In this document: positions 55,162-63,859 of the stretch, one piece after another
Layout: each line of letters starts with the position of its first letter
How positions within the stretch are numbered: position 1 is the first letter of the stretch
NCBI RefSeq assembly: GCF_020524355.2
Contig: NZ_CP129019.1
Coordinates: 1,922,001-1,986,000 of the forward strand
Direction of reading: 5' to 3'
DNA length: 64,000 bases
From: Mesobacillus subterraneus
Lineage (GTDB): Bacteria; Bacillota; Bacilli; Bacillales; Cytobacillaceae
Program-made: the position numbers and the translations under genes
The notes under the pieces: generated by a model
What the model was told of the DNA's origin: nothing
Database searches by the model: none
What the model saw: the letters and a program-made list of their open reading frames with translations, nothing else

Positions 55162-56108
55162 AATGACTTTAATTTTTCTTGATACTCTTTTTCAGCGATA
55201 GTATAGGCCTCAGTGTGGCCTGCGCCAGGAACAATCCATAGCTCTTTAACGCTTTTCGCTTTTTCAAAAATGCGTATCCCCATTTCAGTTGGTACTAATG
55301 CATCATTATCACCGTGAATGATGAATAATGGAACTTTATTTTTCGCAACACTGTCCAATGCCGATGCTTCAGCAAATGTGTAGCCTGCCCTAATATTCGT
55401 AATCACAGAAGTAACCTGCATGACCGGGAAGGATGGGAGATTATACAGGTATTTCAATTGGTGACTTAGTTCCTCAAGAACTGTCGTATAGCCACTGTCA
55501 GCAATAATTCCCTTGACCTGGTCAGGAAGTTTTTCCCCGCTCGCCATCAATACAGTTGCCGCGCCCATGGAAAATCCATGAAGGAAAATGGTATCCGCCC
55601 TGGCTTCTTCAGCTAAAAATTTTGACCACTGAACATAATCCTTACGATCATGCCAGCCATAACCTATGTAATCACCTTCGCTAAGACCATGACCTCTCGC
55701 ATCAGGCTTAAGAATATCATACCCCTGCTCATAGTAAAACTTCGTGATTCCTGGCATTTGCTCACTATTTCCTTTATATCCGTGAGCTAGAATGACAGCT
55801 TTTCCTGAAGGATTAGCATTTTTTAAGAAACGTGCCTTCAGCTTTAGGCCATCTTTGGATTCTAATTCAACCAGTTCAAATTTTTGCTTTTCTGTCCAGG
55901 CTAAAATTTCCTCCAGCTTCCTCTGCTCCTCTTCTTCACTAAGCAGTTTGGCTGCCGTGACACTTTCGCCGCCACCGTGAAGGTCAACCGATTCTTGGCT
56001 TCGATTGATTGCGACATTATAAAAATAATTCCCTGCAGCAATTAAACCGATCAAAATTGCTATAATCGTTCCGCTCGCAATCCAAACTAATTTTTTCTTC
56101 ACTGCCAA
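55137..56108 (-). CDS. Alpha/beta hydrolase with N-terminal membrane anchor (YqkD-like)
   Basis: 323 residues. Anchor LVWIASGTIIAILIGLIAAG, then the alpha/beta-hydrolase fold: VILAHGYKGN oxyanion loop, LKPDARGHGLSEGDY, nucleophile elbow LHGFSMGAATVL, Asp in IHGDNDALVP, and His in GAGHTEAYTI. Similar in layout to B. subtilis YqkD. Likely an esterase facing the outside or anchored at the membrane. ATG at 56108, with GGGGAGCTTGGC as ribosome binding site; the stop overlaps the region of the MBL gene start. Confidence 0.87.
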   Translation of the reverse strand: MAVKKKLVWIASGTIIAILIGLIAAGNYFYNVAINRSQESVDLHGGGESVTAAKLLSEEEEQRKLEEILAWTEKQKFELVELESKDGLKLKARFLKNANPSGKAVILAHGYKGNSEQMPGITKFYYEQGYDILKPDARGHGLSEGDYIGYGWHDRKDYVQWSKFLAEEARADTIFLHGFSMGAATVLMASGEKLPDQVKGIIADSGYTTVLEELSHQLKYLYNLPSFPVMQVTSVITNIRAGYTFAEASALDSVAKNKVPLFIIHGDNDALVPTEMGIRIFEKAKSVKELWIVPGAGHTEAYTIAEKEYQEKLKSFWTKATGK

Positions 56109-56197
56109 GCTCCCCTTTACCCCTAGTTTCTTAATCTGTTAAAAACATTTTACCAGATAAAGCAAAAAAAAAGACCAATTTGCAGGGAATTGGAAAA

Positions 56198-56223
56198 GTT
56201 AGAGATTACCGGTTGTTGGGTAT
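56198..56223 (+). promoter_or_regulatory. Sigma-B-like promoter
   Basis: GTTAGA, 14 bp, GGGTAT; compare GTTTAA-N12-14-GGGTAT. Upstream of the small gene at 56256. Confidence 0.5.
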
Positions 56224-56255
56224 ATATAAGTAAAACTCATAGGGAGCTGATTGAA

Positions 56256-56564
56256 ATGGAAATTGAGAAAAAACATGTCCTAAAATCATATAAAAACGAA
56301 CAAGAAGCCATCGACTCAATTGAAAAGATCAAGGACGAAAAAGATAGTCCTGTCAACAGTTCCGCTTCAGGCTATAATGTCGACCAGAAATCGACTAAAG
56401 AATATCCTACCAACTCCTTTAGTCCAGGCGAGCTTGATATGGGAGAACCTGCATTTGAAGATTACAAGGATGATCCTACGGAAAACCCAGTGGTTGAGAC
56501 ACATAAAAACAAGGACTTAGACCGGCCGTTGCCGGAAAGGGCAATGAATAATCGTATTAGATAA
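56256..56564 (+). CDS. Small, probably disordered stress protein
   Basis: 102 residues, polar. The first ~25 (KKHVLKSYKNEQEAIDSIEKIKD) resemble the start of YflT-type general stress domains, but the rest is Pro/Ser/Asp-rich and probably disordered (ENPVVETHKNKDLDRPLPER). ATG at 56256 has AGGGAG upstream; a sigma-B-like promoter precedes it. Not assigned to a family; general stress role inferred from the promoter. Confidence 0.6.
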   Translation: MEIEKKHVLKSYKNEQEAIDSIEKIKDEKDSPVNSSASGYNVDQKSTKEYPTNSFSPGELDMGEPAFEDYKDDPTENPVVETHKNKDLDRPLPERAMNNRIR

Positions 56565-56567
56565 GAC

Positions 56568-56600
56568 AAGGTGCACGGGTTTTCCGTGCACCTTTACTTT
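56568..56600 (+). terminator. Terminator of the small stress gene
   Basis: AAGGTGCACGG-5 nt-CCGTGCACCTT then TACTTTT. Confidence 0.85.
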
Positions 56601-56694
56601 TGATTATACTGCTCAATGCTTTGCCTATGGAGTCTTAGATAACCTATGTATCAGGGACTTAATGAACAGAGGTCCTACCCTTGTTGAATCAAAT

Positions 56695-56724
56695 ATGTTA
56701 ACTAAATTAATTTTATGTTGACAT
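56695..56724. promoter_or_regulatory. BirA operator (biotin repressor box)
   Basis: ATGTTAAC, 14 bp, GTTGACAT: half-sites in the arrangement of Bacillus BirA operators, one mismatch between them. It overlaps the -35 of the bioY promoter. Confidence 0.8.
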
Positions 56725-56745
56725 ATAATATTCTAAAAGTTTAAT
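56718..56745 (+). promoter_or_regulatory. Sigma-A promoter of bioY
   Basis: TTGACA (56718-56723), 16 bp, TTTAAT (56740-56745); the -35 is inside the right BirA half-site, so BirA binding excludes RNA polymerase. Confidence 0.7.
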
Positions 56746-56784
56746 CTATTATTACATATAAATTACATAAAGGGGATTTAGTAA

Positions 56785-57375
56785 ATGAAATTTAGAACTT
56801 TGGATTTAACCCTTGCAGCGATGTTTGTTGCCCTGATGGCTTTTGGCTCGAACATCACATCCATCGTACCTTTCATGGTTGTGGGAGGCGTGCCGATCAC
56901 ATTGCAAACCTTCTTTGCCATTCTTGCCGGAGCCGTTCTCGGGAGCCGGTTAGGAGCAATTTCAATGGTAGTCTACACATTAGTAGGACTAGTAGGAGTC
57001 CCTGTTTTCGCTCAATTCGGCGCTGGCTTTGGGACATTGGTCAGTCCGACTTTCGGATTTATTCTTTCATTTATTGTAACTGCTTATGCTGTTGGTAAAA
57101 TTGTTGAGAAGAAACGTACGGTTGTGACATTCATCATCGCTTCATTAGTGGGACTTGTAATTAATTATTTTATCGGAACAAACTGGATGTATTTTGCTTA
57201 TAAATTTTGGGCAGCTGCTCCAGAAGGCTTTTCGTATGAAATGGCCTGGCTGTGGATGGTCGTCCCTTTGCCAAAAGATATCATCCTTGCAGTTTTTGCT
57301 GGACTGATGGCTGCCAGGCTGGAGAGGTCTGTGCTTTCAAGACCAAATTTCAGCCATTTACGCAAAACAGCTTAA
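56785..57375 (+). CDS. bioY: BioY biotin transporter (ECF S component)
   Basis: 196 residues, about six membrane helices. BioY features: LAAMFVALMAFGSNI, GGVPITLQTFFAILAGAVLGSRLGA, GVPVFAQFGAGFGTLVSPTFGF. Takes up biotin, with ECF ATPases encoded elsewhere or alone. ATG follows AAGGGGATTTAGTA. The BirA box directly upstream fits a biotin-repressed uptake gene. Confidence 0.94.
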   Translation: MKFRTLDLTLAAMFVALMAFGSNITSIVPFMVVGGVPITLQTFFAILAGAVLGSRLGAISMVVYTLVGLVGVPVFAQFGAGFGTLVSPTFGFILSFIVTAYAVGKIVEKKRTVVTFIIASLVGLVINYFIGTNWMYFAYKFWAAAPEGFSYEMAWLWMVVPLPKDIILAVFAGLMAARLERSVLSRPNFSHLRKTA

Positions 57376-57727
57376 AAGGATTAAAGAGTAATCATTGTTG
57401 AAATAAGTATTCTGTTTTCATTTATTGATCAGACCTTTGGGTTGTAATATTTTTCAGAAGTAAACAATTTTAAGACAGTAATCGATACTAGATTCCCATC
57501 TTAATCTCTTTACCAGTAACAAAAAAATTTATAGAAAAAGTGAAAACGGGTCTTTTGAAGGAATATAAATGGAAAAATAGATTTAAGTTGCTTTTTCTTC
57601 CACATCCTGTTATTCTTAAGAAGAATTATTTTTGTTCGGTGTAAAGGATAGAAATTATTTCGTCTTAATGATCACTTTGGGCAAGGATAGTAACATAATG
57701 TGCTAACGCACTGGGAGGTAACAAGAA
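57376..57727. other. Gene-free stretch with cold-shock gene leader
   Basis: 352 bp without a gene. No bioY terminator was identified. From ~57588 it holds the promoter and about 105-nt leader of the next cold-shock gene; the rest is AT-rich with no recognisable feature. Confidence 0.5.
57588..57616 (+). promoter_or_regulatory. Sigma-A promoter of cold-shock gene 2
   Basis: TTGCTT, 17 bp, TATTCT; would give a leader of ~105 nt, as in csp genes. Confidence 0.45.
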
Positions 57728-57928
57728 ATGGAACAAGGTACAGTAAAATGGTTTAACGCAGAAAAAGGTTTTGGATTCATCGAGCGCGAAGGTGGAGACG
57801 ACGTATTCGTACACTTCTCTGCTATCCAATCTGAAGGTTTCAAATCATTAGACGAAGGTCAAAAAGTTTCTTTCGACGTTGAGCAAGGCGCTCGCGGACC
57901 ACAAGCTGCTAACGTATCAAAACTATAA
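57728..57928 (+). CDS. Cold-shock protein (CspA/CspB family)
   Basis: 66 residues, about four fifths identical to the protein at 25874: RNP1 [12 protein letters not shown]2 DVFVHFSAI, ending [16 protein letters not shown] follows GGGAGGTAACAAGAA. Highly biased toward frequent codons, as expected for an abundant protein. Monocistronic with own leader and terminator. Confidence 0.96.
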   Translation: MEQGTVKWFNAEKGFGFIEREGGDDVFVHFSAIQSEGFKSLDEGQKVSFDVEQGARGPQAANVSKL

Positions 57929-57944
57929 TATTAGTTTTGTTTAA

Positions 57945-57975
57945 AGAAGAAGGTTCCTCTGGGACCTTCTTTTTA
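57945..57975 (+). terminator. Terminator of cold-shock gene 2
   Basis: AAGAAGGTTCC-3 nt-GGGACCTTCTT then TTT. Confidence 0.88.
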
Positions 57976-58164
57976 TATTGTTTTCATGCCCTCTTATCTG
58001 AAATATTTTAGTGAAAATCACCCCTCTGAAAATAGTCTTTGTCTAATCCAGCTATCTTTACTTATCCCTCTGGAAAAAAACAGTAAAAACACGGAAGTGA
58101 TCTGTGCCCCCCTTTCCATTTCTGCGTATTTATCACTGTTGCTTCCATACAAAAAATAGGGAAA

Positions 58165-58201
58165 CAAAAACCAGGTTCAACCAATAATCGATGAACCTGG
58201 T
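58165..58201 (-). terminator. Terminator of the M28 peptidase gene
   Basis: ACCAGGTTCA-12 nt-TGAACCTGGT then TTTTTG on the minus strand. Confidence 0.85.
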
Positions 58202-58211
58202 GATTCATTAG

Positions 58212-59615
58212 TTATTTAATTTCCTGCTCGTGGTAAAGGTGCGGGACTTTTTGTTCTTTTCCTTTGTTGGCCTTTGGTCCCTGATTCTCCGGACGGGCGA
58301 TATCATAGACAGCTGTACCAACAATTTCTGCTACATCTTGCAGTTTTTCTTTGCTGATTTTGTCAATTGTATCTTCTGGTGTATGGTACCAGGGCTCAAG
58401 CGGTCGATGGATGAACGATGCAGAAGCAATTCCGCCCTCAAAGAACGCTACGTGGTCACTGCTCCCACCAGGTTGGATCGGTGTTGCTTCACCATTTAAT
58501 CTGGCGCTGGAAGCCTGAGCAGTTTGAGAAACAATGTTTTGGTTTCCATCTGGTGTATTGATCACCAAATCACCGGCATCCCTGCTGCCTACCATATCCA
58601 TGTTAAAGTATCCCACAAAGCGATTCTTTTCCTCCTCGGAAAGCTGGCTTACATAATAACGTGATCCAATCAATCCGAGTTCCTCAGCGCCAAAGGTAAT
58701 GAAACGCATTTCCAAATTTGTCGGCAAATCCTTCATGACACGAGCTAATTCGAGGGTCATTGCCGTACCTGATGCATCGTCGTTTGCACCTGGTGCTCCA
58801 GGTACAGAATCATGGTGGGCACCCAATGCGATGATTCCGTCTTTTGATTTATTTTTATTCGTAGGTGCTTTAGTGGCAATGACATTGAAAGATGTTCTCA
58901 TGCCAGCATCTGCACCTTCAATGTTAATCGATCCTGTTAAATTTTCACCACTGCTGAGCTGATCCACTAAAGCTTGTCCAACTTCCTGAGAAATGGCCAC
59001 AGCCGGTACATAATTATCATTCGGGGACCCAAAGGTACCGTTAAGGTCTCCAGGTGCATTGTTGAAAATAATAACTCCTGCTGCACCGTTAGCTGATGCA
59101 TTCAAGACTTTCTCTGCAAATGAAATAGAACCTCGCTTTATCAAAACGATTTTACCTGTAACATCTTGACCTTCGAAATCCTCTGCTTTTCCTAAACCTA
59201 CATAAACCAGCTTACCAGAAGGACTTCCATCCATCCCATATGTAAAGGATTTCGGCTTGATTTCGCCTGAATAACCATCTACTGTCAACTCGACTGTGTG
59301 TGGTGCTGTGTAGCCGAAGAAAGTAAACTCCTGAAGTTCTGTATCGTATCCGTATGACTCGAATTGCTGTTTGACATACTGAATCGCCTGGTACTCGGCC
59401 TCTGTACCTGCAACCCGGGGTGTTCTTGAAAGGTATTCAATATTGTTGTAGATATTTTCTACATTAATTTTGTTCAGGACCTTGTTGTCAAAAACCTTGA
59501 ATGGCTGAACTTGTTGCGGATTCTCTGCCTGCTTTGCGTAAATGGCCGGTGCCCCAAAGCTGCTTACTGCTAGACCTGCTGCTAATGCGATTGATAGATA
59601 AGGTTTCTTTTTCAT
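58212..59615 (-). CDS. Secreted M28 zinc aminopeptidase with PA domain (YwaD-like)
   Basis: 467 residues. Signal peptide (YLSIALAAGLAVSSFGAPAIYA) then a PA insert domain (~130-230; KIVLIKRGSISFAEKV, AAGVIIFNNAPGD). The M28 core has metal ligands ALGAHHDSVPG, GANDDASG, AEELGLIGS, NMDMVG and WYHTPEDTIDKI. Cleaves N-terminal residues outside the cell. The second of two adjacent ATGs (59615) has better spacing to GGGAGG. Closest known relative by layout is YwaD of B. subtilis. Confidence 0.92.
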   Translation of the reverse strand: MKKKPYLSIALAAGLAVSSFGAPAIYAKQAENPQQVQPFKVFDNKVLNKINVENIYNNIEYLSRTPRVAGTEAEYQAIQYVKQQFESYGYDTELQEFTFFGYTAPHTVELTVDGYSGEIKPKSFTYGMDGSPSGKLVYVGLGKAEDFEGQDVTGKIVLIKRGSISFAEKVLNASANGAAGVIIFNNAPGDLNGTFGSPNDNYVPAVAISQEVGQALVDQLSSGENLTGSINIEGADAGMRTSFNVIATKAPTNKNKSKDGIIALGAHHDSVPGAPGANDDASGTAMTLELARVMKDLPTNLEMRFITFGAEELGLIGSRYYVSQLSEEEKNRFVGYFNMDMVGSRDAGDLVINTPDGNQNIVSQTAQASSARLNGEATPIQPGGSSDHVAFFEGGIASASFIHRPLEPWYHTPEDTIDKISKEKLQDVAEIVGTAVYDIARPENQGPKANKGKEQKVPHLYHEQEIK

Positions 59616-59764
59616 CATTACCTCCCGGATTAGTAAAATAGTTATCCGGGATAAATGATATAATATTCTAAAAATACAAACTAGTTAAGTTATTGCTATT
59701 TTCACTAGGTAAATAGAACAGTTTTAAACTGATTCATATAGCTAATAGGTCGAGTTACTTATAA

Positions 59765-59790
59765 AAGGGATGGAATCTGGATTCCATCCC
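59765..59790 (-). terminator. Terminator of adhE
   Basis: GGGATGGAAT-CTGG-ATTCCATCCC then TTTTA on the minus strand. Confidence 0.85.
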
Positions 59791-59809
59791 TCTTTCTTCT
59801 ATTTACCTC

Positions 59810-62413
59810 CTAGACTCCCTTAAATGCCAATCGATAAATTTCTGCAAGCTCTGACACTAATGGAAGTTTAGGGTTAGCTGTTGTGCACTGGTCTTCAAAT
59901 GCCCGGTCTGCAAGCTGATCAACCTTCGCTTCGAATTCTGCTTTATCTACACCGTTCGCTTCAATGCTCATTGGAATATCCATTTCCTTTGCCAATTTGA
60001 TGATTTCCTGAACGAGGCTTTCAACGCCTTCTTCAATTGTACGGCATGGAAGTCCTAGAATCCTGGCTATTTCAGCATATCTCTGGTCTGCCACGAAACT
60101 TTCGTATTTAGGGAAAGCCGTGAATTTCTTTGGTTTTGTTGCGTTATATCGGATGACGTGCGGCATTAAGATCGTATTGGAGCGGCCATGGGCGATATGG
60201 AATTCAGCACCAAGCTTATGCGCCAAACTATGGTTTATTCCCAGGAATGCATTGGCAAACGCCATTCCGGCAATCGTGGAGGCATTATGCACCTTCTCAC
60301 GTGCAACTTCATCCTGGCCATTTCGATACGCTCGTGGAAGATATTCAAAGACAAGCTGAATTGCTTTAATGGCAAGGCCATCTGTGTAATCATTTGCCAT
60401 ACAGCTGACATACGCCTCAATCGCATGCGTCAATACGTCCATTCCTGTATCAGCAGTAATATGTTTTGGAACCGTCATGACAAACTGCGGATCAACAATC
60501 GCCACATCTGGAGTCAACTCATAGTCTGCGAGCGGATATTTGATGTTCGCTTTTTTATCGGTGATAACCGAGAAGGATGTCACTTCTGAACCTGTACCAG
60601 ATGTTGTAGGAATTGCTACAAATTGAGCTTTGCGTCCTAAGTGCGGATATTTGACAATACGCTTGCGGATATCAAGGAACTTTTGCTTCAAGCCATGGAA
60701 GTCTGCTTCCGGGTATTCGTAGAACAGCCACATTCCTTTAGCCGCGTCCATTGCCGAGCCGCCGCCGAGGGCAATAATGACATCCGGCTGGAAGTTCGCC
60801 ATCATTTCTGCGCCCTTCATCACGGTCTCAATTGACGGATCTGGTTCTACAGCAGAGAAGATTTCACAGTGTACGTAGTCTGGACGCTTTCTTAAATGGT
60901 AAAGAACTTTATCAACATACCCCAGTTTCACCATACCAGGATCTGTTACGATGAATGCTTTTGAGATTTTTGGCATTTTCGCAAGATATTGTGTTGAATT
61001 CTTTTCAAAGTATATTTTTGAAGGCACTTTAAACCACTGCATATTCACATTCCTTCTCGCTACTTTTTTAACATTGATCAGATTGACTGCACCTACGTTC
61101 GTAGACACCGAGTTTCCACCGTAAGTTCCGCAGCCGAGAGTCAATGATGGCAGGTAGGCATTATAAATATCACCAATCGCACCCTGGGAAGATGGTGCAT
61201 TTACAATGACGCGGCCAGCCTTCATTCTTAAGCCGTATGATCTCATCACTTCATCATTTGTTGTATGGATCACAGCAGAGTGGCTAAGACCGCCGAATTC
61301 AAGCATCTCTTCTGCGCGCTTAAACCCTTCCTCTGTTCCATTCACTTTATAGCATGCTAACACAGGGCTAAGCTTTTCACGAGAAAGCGGATATTGAGGT
61401 CCTACACCTTTCAGCTCAGCAACAAGAATTTTAGTCTCCTCAGGTACTGACACACCAGACATTTCAGCAATTTTATGAGCTGGCATTCCCACTATATCAG
61501 CATTAACAGCACACGAGTGTTCATTGATGACAAGCTTCTCGACTTTCGATCTTTCTTCCTCGTTTAAAAAGTAGCAGCTATTCTCGATCATTTCTGTTTT
61601 TACTTCATGATAGATTTCTTTATCGATGATTACCGCCTGTTCTGAGGCACAGATCATTCCATTATCGAATGTTTTTGATAAAATCAAGTCATTGACAGCC
61701 CGTTTAACATTTGCAGTTCTTTCGATATAGCAAGGTACATTACCAGGACCAACACCTAGTGCCGGCTTTCCTGAGCTGTAGGCGGATTTTACCATGCCAG
61801 CACCGCCAGTAGCTAAAATCATCGAAATTTTCGAATGGTTCATTAAAGCTTGTGTTGCTTCAAGAGATGGCTTTTCAATCCACTGGATACAATCTGCCGG
61901 TGCCCCTGCTCTAACTGCTGCGTCGCGCAGGATTCTAGCTGCCTCGCTGCTGCATTTTTGCGCAGATGGATGGAAAGCGAAGATGATAGGGTTTCTTGTC
62001 TTGATTGAGATCAACGCTTTGAACATGGTTGTCGAGGTTGGATTCGTAACCGGTGTTACGCCTGCGATCACACCAACTGGCTCTGCAATCGTAATCATGC
62101 CTTCATGCTCATTTTCGTCGATGATGCCAGCCATTTTATCATATTTGATATTGTGGTACACATACTCGGTAGCAAACATGTTCTTAATAATCTTGTCTTC
62201 ATAAACACCGCGTTTGGTTTCTTCAACCGCCATCTTTGCTAATGGCATATGCTGATCAAGTCCTGCCAGTGCCATTTCCTTCACGATTTTATTTACTGTT
62301 TCTTGATCAAGCTCGCGCATTGTAGCTAACGCTTTTATTCCTTTTTCTAATAGACTATCGACCATTTTTGTAACGGATGATTGCTCTTTTACTACTTTTT
62401 CAACTGTCCCCAT
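59810..62413 (-). CDS. adhE: Bifunctional acetaldehyde-CoA/alcohol dehydrogenase AdhE
   Basis: 867 residues. N-terminal CoA-acylating aldehyde dehydrogenase (~1-450; catalytic Cys in DNGMICASEQAV at ~255, PGNVPCYIE) fused to an iron alcohol dehydrogenase (~455-867; GGGSAMDAAKGMW, TTSGTGSEVTSF, metal ligands in HAIEAYVS and GINHSLAHKLGAEFHIAHGRSN). Reduces acetyl-CoA to ethanol with two NADH, forming spirosomes in the cytoplasm. ATG after AAGGAGGTCCTGAAG. A perfect Rex box lies 73 bp upstream, so expression should follow the NADH/NAD+ ratio. Confidence 0.97.
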   Translation of the reverse strand: MGTVEKVVKEQSSVTKMVDSLLEKGIKALATMRELDQETVNKIVKEMALAGLDQHMPLAKMAVEETKRGVYEDKIIKNMFATEYVYHNIKYDKMAGIIDENEHEGMITIAEPVGVIAGVTPVTNPTSTTMFKALISIKTRNPIIFAFHPSAQKCSSEAARILRDAAVRAGAPADCIQWIEKPSLEATQALMNHSKISMILATGGAGMVKSAYSSGKPALGVGPGNVPCYIERTANVKRAVNDLILSKTFDNGMICASEQAVIIDKEIYHEVKTEMIENSCYFLNEEERSKVEKLVINEHSCAVNADIVGMPAHKIAEMSGVSVPEETKILVAELKGVGPQYPLSREKLSPVLACYKVNGTEEGFKRAEEMLEFGGLSHSAVIHTTNDEVMRSYGLRMKAGRVIVNAPSSQGAIGDIYNAYLPSLTLGCGTYGGNSVSTNVGAVNLINVKKVARRNVNMQWFKVPSKIYFEKNSTQYLAKMPKISKAFIVTDPGMVKLGYVDKVLYHLRKRPDYVHCEIFSAVEPDPSIETVMKGAEMMANFQPDVIIALGGGSAMDAAKGMWLFYEYPEADFHGLKQKFLDIRKRIVKYPHLGRKAQFVAIPTTSGTGSEVTSFSVITDKKANIKYPLADYELTPDVAIVDPQFVMTVPKHITADTGMDVLTHAIEAYVSCMANDYTDGLAIKAIQLVFEYLPRAYRNGQDEVAREKVHNASTIAGMAFANAFLGINHSLAHKLGAEFHIAHGRSNTILMPHVIRYNATKPKKFTAFPKYESFVADQRYAEIARILGLPCRTIEEGVESLVQEIIKLAKEMDIPMSIEANGVDKAEFEAKVDQLADRAFEDQCTTANPKLPLVSELAEIYRLAFKGV

Positions 62414-62485
62414 CTTCAGGACCTCCTTATGATATTAGGTTCATTTGCTGCAGTTATGTGAATCATATATTGATAAAAATATAGT

Positions 62486-62503
62486 TTGTGAATATTTTCA
62501 CAA
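62486..62503. promoter_or_regulatory. Rex operator of adhE
   Basis: TTGTGAATATTTTCACAA exactly matches TTGTGA-N6-TCACAA, between adhE and the small gene upstream. A weaker Rex-like site is at 62807. Confidence 0.88.
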
Positions 62504-62521
62504 GAGTAACTAAAAAATAAT

Positions 62522-62749
62522 TTACTCGCAAACTGGATTTCTAGGTATTTTTTCAAAACTGATGTCTGTTACAAACTTCGTACTTCTTTTCACTATTACA
62601 ACAAAGTTGACTGTCCAGATGTATGCTGGTATTTCTGTATCATCTTTATACATCATCGCCTCGAATTCATCACCAATTACTTCTTCGAGCATTTCTTGAG
62701 TATATGTTTCAGTATCTGTTGAGAAGGGTTTAAATTCGCAATACATCAT
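62522..62749 (-). CDS. Small protein upstream of adhE, unknown
   Basis: 75 residues, acidic (YTQEMLEEVIGDEFEAMMYK) with a beta-strand pair near the end (YIWTVNFVVIVKRSTKFVTD). ATG at 62749 follows AAAGGAGTGATCAAG; the GTG three codons upstream lies within that site. Not recognised. Same strand as adhE, separated by 108 bp that hold the Rex box; the upstream region also carries a cre site and Rex-like half-sites, so it may share redox and carbon control. Confidence 0.65.
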   Translation of the reverse strand: MMYCEFKPFSTDTETYTQEMLEEVIGDEFEAMMYKDDTEIPAYIWTVNFVVIVKRSTKFVTDISFEKIPRNPVCE

Positions 62750-62806
62750 CTTGATCACTCCTTTTCCTTTTCTAATTATAGATTATCACATAAACAGAAT
62801 AATAGT

Positions 62807-62824
62807 TTGTGAAATGTTGAACAA
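62807..62824. promoter_or_regulatory. Weak Rex-like site
   Basis: TTGTGAAATGTTGAACAA: left half exact, right half 4 of 6. Upstream of the 75-residue gene. Confidence 0.35.
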
Positions 62825-62873
62825 TATATGAACACTTTTTCACCAACAACAAAGGGTTGTGAACTAATATAAT

Positions 62874-62887
62874 TGAAAACGCTTACA
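62874..62887. promoter_or_regulatory. cre site (CcpA)
   Basis: TGAAAACGCTTACA fits TGWAANCGNTNWCA at all positions, 125 bp upstream of the small gene start and 58 bp after the SDR stop region. Confidence 0.6.
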
Positions 62888-62923
62888 TTATAATTATTAT
62901 TTTGATATAGTAATTAAAAGATA

Positions 62924-62946
62924 AGAGACTCTGTAATAGAGTCTCT
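62924..62946 (-). terminator. Terminator of the SDR gene
   Basis: AGAGACTC-7 nt-GAGTCTCT hairpin with TATCTTTT on the minus strand; overlaps the last codon region. Confidence 0.65.
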
Positions 62947-63838
62947 AAAAATCATACTGTAAACCCGTTAATTCCTCGGATACTGTCCATAATCTTGTCA
63001 TTGTTTCTTGATTAAAAACGCCTGGTCCAGGAATTTCAATTGCCGGATATCCTTTTCTATTTCCTTTCCCGTCAGGACCAATGTATTCACCGCCGCTCAG
63101 GCTATCATCCAAGGCACTATAAATCGTTGGCAGCGCACCCATTTCTGCAGGCTGTGAAAAGAATCTCATCAATCCTTTCAAGTATTTTGGGGTTTCACCT
63201 TTACCTAGATGAAACAAATTAGTGTTTGATATTCCCGGGTGACAGGCGACGCTTATTGTCTCGATTTCATTCTTTTTAAACCGATGATCAAGTTCTTTAG
63301 CAAATAACAGGTTTGCAAGCTTGCTCTGTCCGTAAAACTTCATGGCTTTGTAGCCCTTTGAGCCATCCAGATTATCAAAATCAATCGAAGCTCCCCGATG
63401 GGCAATGCTGCTTAAAGTGACAACCCTGGAACCAGATGTATTTTTCAAAATTGGCAGTAAAAGGCCTGTTAACGCAAAGTGGCTGAGGTGATTGCTGCCG
63501 AATTGAAGCTCAAATCCATCCTTCGTCTTGCCAAATGGCGGGATCATGACCCCTGCATTATTTATCAATATGTCCAAGGAACAGTATTTCTCCATAAAAG
63601 CTGTTGTGAATTGGTGGATACTGTTGAGGTCTGCTAAATCAAGCTTCATCATTTCTAATGAAGCTATGTGATTTTCTTGCAGTATGGAATCAACAGCAGC
63701 TTTCCCCTTTTGCTCATTCCTTACTGCAAGAATAACATGGGCTCCTTTTTCTGAAAGATATTTTGCAGCTTCATATCCAATTCCGCTGTTCGCACCAGTT
63801 ACAATCACTGTCTTACCTGATAAATTTTCTATTAACAT
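62945..63838 (-). CDS. SDR oxidoreductase (retinol dehydrogenase/WWOX-like)
   Basis: 297 residues, longer SDR of the retinol-dehydrogenase/protochlorophyllide-reductase-like type. VIVTGANSGIGYEAAK cofactor motif, NNAGVM, SNHLSHFALT, catalytic YGQSKLAN (YxxxK). Substrate unknown. ATG at 63838 follows AATGGAGGTGGATTCAC. Followed downstream on the strand by its own terminator; unrelated to the acyl-CoA island. Confidence 0.88.
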   Translation of the reverse strand: MLIENLSGKTVIVTGANSGIGYEAAKYLSEKGAHVILAVRNEQKGKAAVDSILQENHIASLEMMKLDLADLNSIHQFTTAFMEKYCSLDILINNAGVMIPPFGKTKDGFELQFGSNHLSHFALTGLLLPILKNTSGSRVVTLSSIAHRGASIDFDNLDGSKGYKAMKFYGQSKLANLLFAKELDHRFKKNEIETISVACHPGISNTNLFHLGKGETPKYLKGLMRFFSQPAEMGALPTIYSALDDSLSGGEYIGPDGKGNRKGYPAIEIPGPGVFNQETMTRLWTVSEELTGLQYDF

Positions 63839-63859
63839 GTGAATCCACCTCCATTAGTT

